DNA of 64,000 nucleotides from Rhizobium sp. RU33A (lineage in GTDB: Bacteria; Pseudomonadota; Alphaproteobacteria; Rhizobiales; Rhizobiaceae), in assembly GCF_900156055.1 (NCBI RefSeq), contig NZ_FTMQ01000008.1, positions 1-64,000 of the forward strand, in the 5' to 3' direction. The notes under the pieces are model-generated. The model did no database searches, had not been told where the DNA came from, and worked only from the letters and a program-made list of their open reading frames with translations. Position 1 is the stretch's first letter. Each line of letters begins with the position of its first letter. This document shows, in pieces, positions 18,888 to 28,019 of this stretch. The translations under genes were made by a program, and so were the position numbers.

Positions 18888-19928
18888 ATGACCAACAGCA
18901 GACGTTCATTCCTGAAGACGGCCGCCATGGCGACCCCTGCCGTTCTGGCAGCCCCTTACGTCAAGGCACAGAACGCCAAGATCACCTGGCGCCTGCAGAC
19001 CTATGCCGGTGCAGCCCTTGCCGAATTCGTCATTCGGCCGTCGGTCGACGCCTTCAACAAGGCGGCGAATGGCGAGATGGAAATCCAGCTCTTCACGGCA
19101 GACCAGCTGGTGCCTACCGGCGAACTCTTCCGCGCCATGCAGGCCGGCACCATCGACGCTGTCCAGTCGGACGACGATTCGATGAACTCGCCGGTGGATA
19201 TCAAGGTCTTCGGCGGCTACTTCCCGTTCGCCTCGCGCTACAGCCTCGACGTGCCGACGCTGTTCTACGAATACGGTCTCGCCGAGATCTGGGACGAAGC
19301 CTATACGGAAGTCGGCGTGAAGTGGCTTTCCGCCGGTGCCTGGGACCCGTGCAACTTCGCCACCAACAAGCCGATCACCAAGCTCGATGATCTGAAGGGC
19401 CTGCGCGTCTTCACCTTCCCGACAGCCGGCCAGTTCCTGTCGCAGTTTGGCGTCGTGCCGGTTACCATTCCGTTCGAAGACGTGCCGGTCGCCATGCAGA
19501 CGGGCGAAATCGACGCGATCGCCTGGTCTGGCATCACCGAGGTCTTCACTTCGGGCTGGGTAGACGTCACCAAGTACTTCCTGACCAACAACGTCTCCGG
19601 CGGCTGGGCGGGCTCGTTCTTCGCCAATGCCGACCGCTGGAACGAAGTCCCGCCGCACCTGCAGACCTTGTGGCAGATGTGCATGGACTCGTCCCACTAC
19701 AAGCGCCTGCACTGGTACTGGGGCGGCGAGGCCCGTCTGCGTGCCGAGGGCGGTCGTCTCGAGCTCACCAGCATTCCGGATGCCGAATGGAAGACGGTCG
19801 AGGACGCGGCTCGCGTGTTCTGGGAAGAGGTTGCCAAGCAGACGCCGCGCACCGGCAAGGTCGTCGAGATCCTGAAGAAGTACAATGGCGACATGGAAAA
19901 GGCCGGGAAGCCTTACCGTTACGGCTGA
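18888..19928 (+). CDS. TRAP transporter solute-binding protein (DctP type)
   Basis: A 346-residue periplasmic binding protein with a twin-arginine signal (SRRSFLKT, residues 4-11; cleavage near KAQ28). Family features are the long helical N-terminal lobe (AEFVIRPSVDAFNKAANGEMEIQLF is its core), GELFRAMQAGTIDAVQ, and LRVFTFPTAGQFLSQFGVVPVTIPFEDVPVAMQTGEIDA, with the ligand-gripping Arg in LKGLRVF. An RBS (AGAGGGAAACAAC) precedes the ATG. The neighbours suggest an amine or amino-alcohol ligand, which is unusual for TRAP systems because most carry acids. Confidence 0.93.
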   Translation: MTNSRRSFLKTAAMATPAVLAAPYVKAQNAKITWRLQTYAGAALAEFVIRPSVDAFNKAANGEMEIQLFTADQLVPTGELFRAMQAGTIDAVQSDDDSMNSPVDIKVFGGYFPFASRYSLDVPTLFYEYGLAEIWDEAYTEVGVKWLSAGAWDPCNFATNKPITKLDDLKGLRVFTFPTAGQFLSQFGVVPVTIPFEDVPVAMQTGEIDAIAWSGITEVFTSGWVDVTKYFLTNNVSGGWAGSFFANADRWNEVPPHLQTLWQMCMDSSHYKRLHWYWGGEARLRAEGGRLELTSIPDAEWKTVEDAARVFWEEVAKQTPRTGKVVEILKKYNGDMEKAGKPYRYG

Positions 19929-20015
19929 TTGAACCGACACGGCGATCCGGCTTTGGCCGGGTCGCCTCCATAAAACAAGACGGCATGAGCCAATCGCTGC
20001 CCTGGGAACACCGAG

Positions 20016-21383
20016 ATGACCACGTACACATTCGAAGAGTTAAAAAAAGACGTCGCAGAAGGGCGCATCGACACGGTTCTGGCGTGTCAGGTGGACATGC
20101 AGGGCCGCTTGATGGGCAAGCGCTTTCAGGCGGAGTTTTTCGTCGAGAGCGCCTGGAAGGAAACCCATAGCTGCAACTATCTGCTCGCCACAGACATGGA
20201 GATGGAAACCGTCTCCGGCTACAAGGCGACCAGCTGGGAGAAGGGCTACGGCGACTATACGATGAAGCCGGATCTTTCGACGCTGCGTCGGATCCCCTGG
20301 CTCGAAGGCACGGCGCTGGTTCTCTGCGACATGCTCGACCATGCCACCCATGCCGAAGTGCCGCATTCGCCGCGTGCCATTCTGAAGAAGCAGGTTGCCC
20401 GGCTTGAGGCCATGGGCATGAAGGCGTTCATGGCGACCGAACTCGAATTCTTCCTCTTCGACCAGACCTATGACGAGGCGCGGCTTTCCGGCTACCGCGA
20501 CTTGAAGACGGTCTCGGGCTACAATGAGGACTACCATATCTTCCAGACCACCAAGGAAGAGGGCGTGATGCGCGCGATCCGCAAGGGTCTGCAGGGGGCG
20601 GGTATCCCGGTTGAGAATTCCAAGGGCGAGGCATCCGCCGGGCAGGAAGAGATCAATGTGCGCTATGCCGATGTGCTCACCATGGCCGACCGCCACGTGA
20701 TCATCAAGAATGGCTGCAAGGAGATCGCCTGGTCGAAGGGCAAGGCCATCACCTTCCTCGCCAAGTGGCACTACAATGCTGCAGGCTCCTCGTCGCATAT
20801 CCACCAGTCGCTGTGGTCTGCCGATGGCAAGACGCCGCTGTTCTTCGACAAGGACGGCGAATACGGCATGTCGGAGACCATGAAGCACTACATGGCCGGG
20901 CTTCTCGCCCATGCCAGCGATTTCACCTATTTCCTCGCGCCCTACATCAATTCCTACAAGCGCTTCGTCGCGGGAACCTTCGCGCCGACCAAGGCGATCT
21001 GGTCGAAGGACAATCGCACCGCCGGCTACCGCTTGTGCGGCGAGGCGAGCAAGGGCATCCGCGTCGAGTGCCGCGTCGGTGGTTCCGACCTCAATCCCTA
21101 TCTCGCCATGGCGGCTCTTCTCGCAGCTGGTATCGACGGGATCGAGAAGAAGATGGCGCTCGAACCGGAATTCTCGGGCGATGCCTATGGGGCAAAAGAG
21201 GCTCGTGAAATCCCGAGGACGCTGCGGGCGGCTGCGGAAACGCTTCGCGGCTCGCAGATGCTGCGGTCCGCTTTCGGCGATGACGTCGTTGATCACTACG
21301 TTCGCGCAGCGGAGTGGGAACAAGAGGAATACGATCGCCGGATCACGGATTGGGAGGTCGCGCGCGGCTTCGAGCGGGCGTGA
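20016..21383 (+). CDS. Glutamine-synthetase-like gamma-glutamyl-amine ligase
   Basis: A 455-residue enzyme with the full glutamine synthetase fold. Metal-binding Glu residues lie in ATELEFF (142, 144) and the 205-212 region, and the ATP/glutamate-site His in GSSSHIHQS (261, 263); VGGSDLNPYLAMAALLAAG is the usual late motif. It differs from housekeeping GlnA: there is no tyrosine adenylylation segment recognisable, and the length is nearer PuuA, GlnT and other amine ligases. Set between a TRAP importer and two dehydrogenases, it most likely joins glutamate to an imported amine using ATP. The substrate is inferred only from context. Confidence 0.88.
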   Translation: MTTYTFEELKKDVAEGRIDTVLACQVDMQGRLMGKRFQAEFFVESAWKETHSCNYLLATDMEMETVSGYKATSWEKGYGDYTMKPDLSTLRRIPWLEGTALVLCDMLDHATHAEVPHSPRAILKKQVARLEAMGMKAFMATELEFFLFDQTYDEARLSGYRDLKTVSGYNEDYHIFQTTKEEGVMRAIRKGLQGAGIPVENSKGEASAGQEEINVRYADVLTMADRHVIIKNGCKEIAWSKGKAITFLAKWHYNAAGSSSHIHQSLWSADGKTPLFFDKDGEYGMSETMKHYMAGLLAHASDFTYFLAPYINSYKRFVAGTFAPTKAIWSKDNRTAGYRLCGEASKGIRVECRVGGSDLNPYLAMAALLAAGIDGIEKKMALEPEFSGDAYGAKEAREIPRTLRAAAETLRGSQMLRSAFGDDVVDHYVRAAEWEQEEYDRRITDWEVARGFERA

Positions 21384-21487
21384 CCAAAGGCGGCCTTGAG
21401 CCCGCCACGATCCCCGGCGTATGGGTGGAAACAAGGACGGCGGCTGCGGCCGCTGTCATCTCGTTCTAGAACAACAGGAAGACGATC

Positions 21488-22873
21488 ATGACCATGATCC
21501 AATGCATTTCGCCGATCGACGGATCGGTTTACGCGGAACGTCCGGCCATGTCGCTGGAAGCGGCGACCGAGGCTGTCGGTCGTGCGCGCAAGGCGCAGAA
21601 GGCCTGGGCGCGCTGGCCGCTTGAAGACCGCGTTCAGCTGGTGCTGAAGGGCGTTGCCCGCCTCAACGAGATGGCGGACGAAGTGGTGCCGGAACTGGCC
21701 CACATGATGGGCCGTCCCGTACGCTACGGCGGCGAATACAAGGGCTTCAACGAACGCTCGAACTATGTCGCAAACGTTGCTGCCGACGCACTGGCGCCGC
21801 TGGTCGTCGAAAACAGCGCGAGCTTCGAGCGCCGCATCGAGCGCGAGCCGCATGGTGTCGTTTTCGTCATCGCGCCGTGGAATTACCCCTACATGACCGC
21901 GATCAACACGATCGCGCCAGCACTGATGGCCGGCAATACCGTCGTCATCAAACACGCGACCCAGACGCTGCTCGTCGGTGAGCGCATGGTGCGGGCTTTT
22001 GTCGAGGCTGGCGTGCCTGACGATGTCTTCATCAACCTCTTTCTTGACCACGCAACGACATCCGCGCTGATCGCGGCCGGCAATTTCAACTTCATCAACT
22101 TCACCGGTTCGGTCGAAGGCGGGCGTTCGATCGAGCGGGCCGCTGCCGGCACCTTTGCCGGCCTCGGTCTTGAGCTCGGCGGCAAGGATCCGGGTTACGT
22201 CATGGAAGACGCAGACCTGGATGCCGCCGTCGATACGCTCATGGATGGCGCGACCTACAATTCCGGCCAGTGCTGCTGCGGCATCGAGCGCATCTATGTG
22301 CATGAAAGCCTCTACGACGCCTTCGTCGAGAAGTCGGTCGCCTGGGTGTCGAACTACAAGCTGGGCAATCCGCTCGATCCGGAAACGACGCTCGGCCCAA
22401 TGGCCAACAAGCGCTTCGCCAAGGTGGTGCGCGAGCAGATCGCTGATGCGGTTTCGAAGGGTGCCAAGGCACTGGTCGATCCCAAGCTCTTCCCGGCTGA
22501 TGACGGCGGCGCCTATATCATGCCGCAGGTGCTCACGAACGTTGATCACTCCATGGCCTTTATGAAGGACGAGACCTTTGGTCCGGCCGTCGGCATCATG
22601 AAGGTGAAGAGCGATGAGGAAGCGTTGTCGCTGATGAACGACAGCCCCTATGGGCTGACTGCTTCACTCTGGACGCAGGACCCTGAGCGTGCCGCCCGCA
22701 TCGGCCGCGAGATCGAGACCGGCACGGTGTTCATGAACCGTGCCGACTATCTAGACCCGGCGCTCTGCTGGACCGGCGTCAAGGAAACCGGCAAGGGCGG
22801 CTCGCTCTCCGTGCTCGGCTTCCAGAACCTTACCCGTCCGAAATCCTATCACCTGAAGAAAGTCACGAAATGA
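21488..22873 (+). CDS. NAD(P)-dependent aldehyde dehydrogenase
   Basis: A 461-residue aldehyde dehydrogenase. The cofactor region has VIAPWNYP (128-134) and FTGSVEGG; the general base is Glu229 (LELGGK) and the catalytic Cys is about 263 in GQCCCG. It converts an aldehyde to an acid. ATG at 21488 follows AACAGGAAGACGATC; a second ATG two codons on is equally possible. It overlaps the iron alcohol dehydrogenase by ATGA, so the two are co-translated and probably act in sequence (alcohol to aldehyde to acid). Confidence 0.95.
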   Translation: MTMIQCISPIDGSVYAERPAMSLEAATEAVGRARKAQKAWARWPLEDRVQLVLKGVARLNEMADEVVPELAHMMGRPVRYGGEYKGFNERSNYVANVAADALAPLVVENSASFERRIEREPHGVVFVIAPWNYPYMTAINTIAPALMAGNTVVIKHATQTLLVGERMVRAFVEAGVPDDVFINLFLDHATTSALIAAGNFNFINFTGSVEGGRSIERAAAGTFAGLGLELGGKDPGYVMEDADLDAAVDTLMDGATYNSGQCCCGIERIYVHESLYDAFVEKSVAWVSNYKLGNPLDPETTLGPMANKRFAKVVREQIADAVSKGAKALVDPKLFPADDGGAYIMPQVLTNVDHSMAFMKDETFGPAVGIMKVKSDEEALSLMNDSPYGLTASLWTQDPERAARIGREIETGTVFMNRADYLDPALCWTGVKETGKGGSLSVLGFQNLTRPKSYHLKKVTK

Positions 22874-24015
22874 ACATCGTCGCCAATTGGAGCTATCCCA
22901 CCGCCATCAAGATGGGACGTGGCCGCATCAAGGAACTGGCGGACGCGTGCAAGTCGCTGGGCATGAAGAAGCCGCTGTTGATCACCGACCGGGGGCTTGC
23001 CCCGATGGCGATCACCCAGACGGCGCTCGACGTGCTGGAAGAAGCCGGCCTCGGTCGCGCGCTCTTTGCCGATGTCGATCCGAACCCGAATGAGAAGAAC
23101 CTGGAAGCCGGCATCAAGGCTTATAAGGATGGCGGTCACGACGGCGTTGTCGCCTTTGGCGGCGGCTCGGGCCTCGACCTCGGCAAGTGTGTTGCCTTCA
23201 TGGCCGGCCAGACGCGGCCGGTCTGGGACTTCGAAGACATCGGTGATTGGTGGACGCGGGCCGATTCCGACGCCATCGCCCCGATCGTTGCCGTGCCGAC
23301 CACCGCCGGTACCGGCTCCGAAGTCGGACGCGCTTCGGTCATCACCAATTCCGTCACGCATGTGAAGAAGATCATCTTCCATCCGAAGTTCCTGCCCGGC
23401 GTCGTCATCTGCGATCCGGAACTGACGGTCGGCATGCCGAAGATGATTACGGCCGGCACCGGGATGGACGCCTTCGCGCATTGCCTTGAAGCCTATTCCT
23501 CGCCTTTCTATCATCCGATGAGCCAGGGTATCGCGCTCGAAGGCATGCGGTTGGTCAAGGAATTTCTGCCGCGCGCCTATCACGAGGGGACCGATATCGA
23601 GGCCCGCACCAACATGATGTCGGCGGCCGCCATGGGCGCTGTCGCCTTCCAGAAGGGGCTTGGCGCCATCCATGCGCTGTCGCATCCGATCGGTGCTGTT
23701 TACAACACCCATCACGGCATGACGAATGCCGTCGTGATGCCGCCGGTGCTGAAGTTCAACCGTCACGTCATCGAGGAGCGGATTGAGCGGGCGGCCGCCT
23801 ATCTCGGCATCGCGGGTGGTTTCGACGGCTTCTACGACTATGTGCTCGCACTGCGCGCCGAATTGCACGTGCCGGAAAACCTCACGGCCATGGGCATCGC
23901 CAGTGACCGGATCGACGAACTCTCCGCCATGGCGATCGAGGACCCGAGCGCCGGCGGCAATCCGGTGAAGATGACGCTCGAGAACACCAAGCAGCTCTTC
24001 GCCGACTGCTTCTGA
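22870..24015 (+). CDS. Iron-containing alcohol dehydrogenase
   Basis: A 381-residue type III (iron-activated) alcohol dehydrogenase. Cofactor motif GGGSGLDLGK is near residue 97, followed by TTAGTGSEVGR. Metal ligands are in GMDAFAHCLEAY and in AIHALSHPIGAVYNTHHGMTNAV. It should oxidise a primary alcohol to the aldehyde used by the coupled aldehyde dehydrogenase. It is the last gene of the operon; the next gene is 266 bp away. Confidence 0.95.
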   Translation: MNIVANWSYPTAIKMGRGRIKELADACKSLGMKKPLLITDRGLAPMAITQTALDVLEEAGLGRALFADVDPNPNEKNLEAGIKAYKDGGHDGVVAFGGGSGLDLGKCVAFMAGQTRPVWDFEDIGDWWTRADSDAIAPIVAVPTTAGTGSEVGRASVITNSVTHVKKIIFHPKFLPGVVICDPELTVGMPKMITAGTGMDAFAHCLEAYSSPFYHPMSQGIALEGMRLVKEFLPRAYHEGTDIEARTNMMSAAAMGAVAFQKGLGAIHALSHPIGAVYNTHHGMTNAVVMPPVLKFNRHVIEERIERAAAYLGIAGGFDGFYDYVLALRAELHVPENLTAMGIASDRIDELSAMAIEDPSAGGNPVKMTLENTKQLFADCF

Positions 24016-24134
24016 TCTTACGCGTTGCCCGCTTGAAGGCCCCGGTATGTTGTACCTGGGCCTCTGCAGCCATGCTGTCGGACCGAGCTTCTGCCTGCCC
24101 ATTCCTATCTGCGAATATACTAGGTTTTTCCGTC

Positions 24135-24164
24135 GCTTCTCCCCAATAAGGGGGAGGGGGAGCT
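24135..24164. repeat. Short G/C-rich palindromic intergenic element
   Basis: GCTTCTCCCC and GGGGGAGGGGGAGC flank AATAAG as an imperfect hairpin, resembling the longer element near 7448. It lies in the gap upstream of the ParA-like gene. It may be a fragment of a dispersed rhizobial repeat. Confidence 0.4.
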
Positions 24165-24281
24165 TGTGCGCGTTTCCAGTTTGTTAACCATGTTTGCTCC
24201 ATGATGACTGCATGTGGCACCGATGACGCAGGTTGCCAAAGAGCGATGAGCCGCTCGGATCTGACCTCCCAAGGAAACAGC

Positions 24282-25001
24282 ATGCCAGTCATTTCTTTTG
24301 CCAATGCCAAGGGTGGTGCCGGTAAGACCACCGCAGCCCTTCTTCTCGCCACCGAGCTGGCCCATCAGGGATACCGCGTCGCCATCCTTGATGCCGATCC
24401 GCAGCGCTGGATTACCCAGTGGCACGAGATCTCCGGTCCGCAGCGCAACATCGAGGTGGTCTCCGAGGTTACGGTCGCTTCCGTGCAGGGACATATCCGC
24501 GAGCTGTCGCGCGGCAATGACTACATCATCATGGATCTGGCCGGTGCCCGCGACGCCATGGTCACGACCGCGATCGGTCTCTCCGACCACGTGATGATCC
24601 CGGTCCAGGGCTGCGCCATGGACGCCAAGGGTGGCGCCCAGATCCTCGACCTCATCAAGCTGATGGAGGATGCTGGTAACCTCGTAATTCCACATTCGGT
24701 CGTGCTCACACGCGTCACCTCCATGGTGACCACGCGCGCACTTTTGACCATCAAGGGGCTGCTGGCTGCCCGTGGCGTCAATGTCGTCAACACGCCGATC
24801 GCCGAGCGCAGCGCCTATCGCGAAATCTTCGACTGTGGTGGCACGCTGTATTCGATGGATACGGCGAAGATCAGCAATCTCGACAAGGCTCAGGATAATG
24901 CCAAGGCCTTCGCTTCCGAGGTCATGCGCCTGTTGCCGGTCAAGGTCATCCGCTCCAGCGAGCCGCGTCGCCTGTTCCGTCTGGTGCGCTCGGCCGCCTG
25001 A
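24282..25001 (+). CDS. Orphan ParA/VirC1-like ATPase
   Basis: A 239-residue P-loop ATPase of the ParA/MinD superfamily. The deviant Walker A is KGGAGKTT (10-17), with a family Asp in ILDADPQRW and a Walker B region DYIIMDLAGARD. Overall it is nearer to the VirC1-like single-domain ParA proteins of rhizobia than to RepA or chromosomal ParA. No parB, parS array, repB or repC is adjacent, so its cargo is unknown. ATG at 24282 is chosen for the RBS AAGGAAACAGC and because the P-loop strand starts there. A strong hairpin follows the stop. Confidence 0.85.
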   Translation: MPVISFANAKGGAGKTTAALLLATELAHQGYRVAILDADPQRWITQWHEISGPQRNIEVVSEVTVASVQGHIRELSRGNDYIIMDLAGARDAMVTTAIGLSDHVMIPVQGCAMDAKGGAQILDLIKLMEDAGNLVIPHSVVLTRVTSMVTTRALLTIKGLLAARGVNVVNTPIAERSAYREIFDCGGTLYSMDTAKISNLDKAQDNAKAFASEVMRLLPVKVIRSSEPRRLFRLVRSAA

Positions 25002-25027
25002 GTGCTCCGCTTCCAATAGTCCAGAAA

Positions 25028-25062
25028 CGAAGAGACCGCCGGTGCTGCCGGCGGTCTCTTCG
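25028..25062. terminator. Strong 15-bp hairpin terminator between convergent genes
   Basis: CGAAGAGACCGCCGG and its perfect complement form a 15-bp stem with a 5-nt loop (TGCTG). It sits between the ParA-like gene and the convergent L,D-transpeptidase gene and can stop transcripts from either side. Confidence 0.85.
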
Positions 25063-25114
25063 TATTCAGATCGGAGTCTTTGATTGCGGAGGCGCTTCTG
25101 GAAGGCTTTGCGCC

Positions 25115-26470
25115 TTACTCGACGAATTCCACCGTAACGCCAGGCTTCACCATTTTTGCCAGCTCGGTTGCATCCCAGTTGGTCAGGCGAATACAGCCAT
25201 GGCTCTGGGTGCGGCCGATCTTGGAGGGCTCGGGCGTGCCGTGAATGCCATAGGTGGGCTTCGACAATGCCAGCCAGACCGTGCCGACGGGGCCGTTCGG
25301 CCCTGGCGGGATCTGCAGGACCTGCGTGTTGTTGCCCTGCTGGAAATTGATCTTCGGATTGTAGGTATAACCGGGATTAAGGGCGATGCGTTCGATTGTG
25401 ACGGTGCCCGACGGGGAGGGCGTGTCGGCAGAGCCGATGCTGGCTGGATAAGCGGCAATCAGGCCACCATCTTCGCCATAGGCGAAGACCTGCTTCAGAC
25501 CCTTGTTGGCGACGATGCGTGTCACGTTGCCCTTCTTGTACGGGCCGGGTTCCACCACCTTGATCGTCGTGCCCGGGATCGAAAAATCGACGCCGGGGTT
25601 GAGTTCGCGCAGATAGCCTTCGTCCATATGGAAACGCTCGGCGAGCATCTCTACCGTGGAAGTGTAGGACAGGGCCGGAAGTTGTGCCTTATGCGCGTAG
25701 TCGTCGGGGATCGACGCGACAAAGGGGCCGGCGGCATCGCCGGCCGTAATCGTGTAGCTCTTGATCGCGAGGCCGCCGGAGAGACGCAGGCGCTCCAGGA
25801 TGTCGTCGGCATTGTTCGGGTCGAGCGTCTCGCCGGTCATTTGCTCCCAGGCGACAATCGCCTTGTTGACGTTCTGACCCATCTTGCCGTCGATGACGCC
25901 GGGCGAAATGCCTTCACGATCGAGGAACACCTGGAGGGCGGTGATCTCCAGGCGGGACAGATTGCTCTTGACTGGGATTTCAGGCGTCACCGTACGGGCA
26001 GGGGCGGTGTCGGTAGGTGCGGGCAGATCCGGGCCGCCATAGGGCATGTCCTGGGGCAGGCCGTCGAGCGGCAGGCTGTCACGCGGGTCGACGTCCGGAA
26101 TGGACGCGGTCGTGACGTCGTCGTCCCAGCCGCGCGGCGCAGGTGCGGGTTCGGCATAGGGATCGTAGACGCCGGGAAGGCCACGGTTTCCGCCACGCTG
26201 GCGGGGCGGATAATAGCTTTCCGCCGGAATCTCGGTTGCGACCAGATTGCCCATGCGGTCGATCAGCACCGTGCGACCCATCCGGTCGCGGCTGATCATG
26301 ACTTCGCCGACTTCCGGCACATAGTCGAGGATATCGCCCTCTGGCGAGACGAGCAGCATCTGGGCGTTGCGATCGTCATAGACCGATTGTGCCGAGGCAA
26401 GGCTCACAGATGTGAGAGAGGCGGCGGCTAAAACCGCAAGTATCAAGCTAGATTTCCTGAAGTCGAACAC
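25115..26470 (-). CDS. L,D-transpeptidase (YkuD) with peptidoglycan-binding domain
   Basis: A 451-residue periplasmic enzyme that makes 3-3 cross-links or attaches proteins to peptidoglycan. A signal peptide (about 1-28, ending SLASAQ) is followed by a short beta domain, a Pro/Asp-rich linker (about 85-155), a PG-binding-1 domain (about 165-240) and a C-terminal YkuD domain. The active-site motif HGTPEPSKIGRTQSHGC has catalytic Cys426. The start is a GTG at 26470. L,D-transpeptidases are numerous in Rhizobiales, where they support polar growth (family knowledge). Confidence 0.93.
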   Translation of the reverse strand: MFDFRKSSLILAVLAAASLTSVSLASAQSVYDDRNAQMLLVSPEGDILDYVPEVGEVMISRDRMGRTVLIDRMGNLVATEIPAESYYPPRQRGGNRGLPGVYDPYAEPAPAPRGWDDDVTTASIPDVDPRDSLPLDGLPQDMPYGGPDLPAPTDTAPARTVTPEIPVKSNLSRLEITALQVFLDREGISPGVIDGKMGQNVNKAIVAWEQMTGETLDPNNADDILERLRLSGGLAIKSYTITAGDAAGPFVASIPDDYAHKAQLPALSYTSTVEMLAERFHMDEGYLRELNPGVDFSIPGTTIKVVEPGPYKKGNVTRIVANKGLKQVFAYGEDGGLIAAYPASIGSADTPSPSGTVTIERIALNPGYTYNPKINFQQGNNTQVLQIPPGPNGPVGTVWLALSKPTYGIHGTPEPSKIGRTQSHGCIRLTNWDATELAKMVKPGVTVEFVE

Positions 26471-26627
26471 GATTCGGTTTCCTCGTCTGAGCCGGCGACA
26501 AACGCGATAAATTTGACACTAATGTGGAAAAGGTGAATTCATAATGAATTGAGAGTTAACTCGCTGTGGGGGCGGAAGAGATAACCGGGCCGGATGCAGG
26601 GTCGCAGCGCCGGGTTGAGGGGGAAGA

Positions 26628-27110
26628 ATGCAGGATAGACTGAGGATGGAGGCATTCATGCCCTTTCGGCTTTTACGCGTGGCCGAAAGCGTTGACCACG
26701 GCTTCATGCAGTTCTGCGGCCCGGAAGACGAGTTGTCGTGGTCCGAATGGCAGGTTCTCTGGTCGCTGGGCGAGCGCACCCCGACAACAGCGAAGGCCAT
26801 CTCCTCCCATTCGGGTCTTTCCAAGACGAAAATCAGCCGTGCCGTGAAGGTCCTTGAGGACAAAGGATATCTCATTCGCAAGAAGGATCGATCGGACCGG
26901 CGCTTTGAACTTCTGTCCTTAACGCATAAGGGGCAGCACAGGTTCGAACGTCTCGCGGACGAAGCTGGGGCTTTCCAGCAGTGGCTTGAGCGCAGCGTTA
27001 ACATCGCCTATCTCTCCTCGCTCGACAGCGGGCTCATCGGCCTGGAGGATCTGATCTCCACCGGCCACCTCAGGGCTCCGCAACGGCAGGCCGAGGAACC
27101 TCTTGCATGA
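26628..27110 (+). CDS. MarR-family transcriptional regulator
   Basis: A 160-residue regulator with a winged helix-turn-helix (about residues 45-105): TTAKAISSHSGLSKTKISRAVKVLEDKGYL, then the wing KKDRSDRRFELLSLT. The ATG lies after GGGGGAAGA. It overlaps the next gene by ATGA, so it is likely to control that gene or respond to its substrate. Confidence 0.9.
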   Translation: MQDRLRMEAFMPFRLLRVAESVDHGFMQFCGPEDELSWSEWQVLWSLGERTPTTAKAISSHSGLSKTKISRAVKVLEDKGYLIRKKDRSDRRFELLSLTHKGQHRFERLADEAGAFQQWLERSVNIAYLSSLDSGLIGLEDLISTGHLRAPQRQAEEPLA

Positions 27111-27934
27111 TCACTTTTTCCGGTCCAAGGGGACCGCGTCTGGCCCTCGACGAGAGTTCGGTATTCGATATCGGCTCCTGCATCGTCGATGGCGTCGATC
27201 TGTCTCCCGGCCGAGCGATCCCCGATGACGGCGATCCGCGGATTGACCATTCGCTGGAAGGGTTCCTGTTCACCTGCGGACCCGACCATATCCGCCACCG
27301 AGAGCCGATCGCGGGCACGGACCGGCACTTTCCTCTGCATGGCTCCTTCTCAGCAAACCCAGCGCATTCGATCGAGATGGCTATCGATGGAGAGGATCTT
27401 GTGGCCCGGGCCGTGGTCGATGTGACACTCGCGGCTGGCGGCCATGCGCAGTTGCGGCGGCAGTGGCGCCTGAAGGCCGAGAGCGGCGAGGTGCAGCTTG
27501 CCGATACGGTCATGAATGTCGGCGAAACCGCTTTTCCGACCTTTCTGATGTATCACATGAATCTGGGCGCGAAGCACTTCGACGACGAAACGCAGCTCGA
27601 AGGGGCGATGCTCGACGGCGGTGGTTTTCCCTGGACCTTCGGCGAAGCGGAGGGCGGCATCTTCTGTGTTCCAGCGGGTCATGGCGGCTGGGCGGAACTG
27701 CGTCTGGGGCCGATCGCGGCGATCGGCGGGAAGCGGCTGAAAGTCCGTTTTCGCACCGACACACTGCCGCATCTGCAGGTGTGGAGAAACCAGAGGCTTC
27801 CTGCCAATGTTCTCGGCATCGAGCCGGTCTCGCATCGATGGGTGGGACGTTCCGAGCTCGAGGCGGCGGGCGAATTCACTATCCTGCAGCCGGGCGAAAG
27901 CCGGGACTACGGACTTGCATTTTCCTTCGTCTGA
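27107..27934 (+). CDS. Aldose-1-epimerase-like (DUF4432) protein
   Basis: A 275-residue protein resembling the DUF4432 branch of galactose-mutarotase-like beta-sandwich proteins. Supporting pieces are FPLHGSFSANPAH, LRRQWRLKAESGEVQLADTV, FLMYHMNLG and LQVWRNQRLPANVLGIEP. It may interconvert sugar anomers; the substrate is unknown. Translation is coupled to the MarR gene through ATGA. Confidence 0.75.
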   Translation: MITFSGPRGPRLALDESSVFDIGSCIVDGVDLSPGRAIPDDGDPRIDHSLEGFLFTCGPDHIRHREPIAGTDRHFPLHGSFSANPAHSIEMAIDGEDLVARAVVDVTLAAGGHAQLRRQWRLKAESGEVQLADTVMNVGETAFPTFLMYHMNLGAKHFDDETQLEGAMLDGGGFPWTFGEAEGGIFCVPAGHGGWAELRLGPIAAIGGKRLKVRFRTDTLPHLQVWRNQRLPANVLGIEPVSHRWVGRSELEAAGEFTILQPGESRDYGLAFSFV

Positions 27935-28019
27935 CGACCGATCGGTGATCCCCCGCGATTGACGCTCAGGGATGCCCGTCGTAGATGTTTGGCCCTAAGG
28001 AAATTGACGAGGAGCCCCG

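Noticed and set aside
24282..25001. A plasmid partition or repABC locus
   Set aside because: Only a ParA-like gene is present; no parB, repB, repC or phased parS repeats were found nearby.
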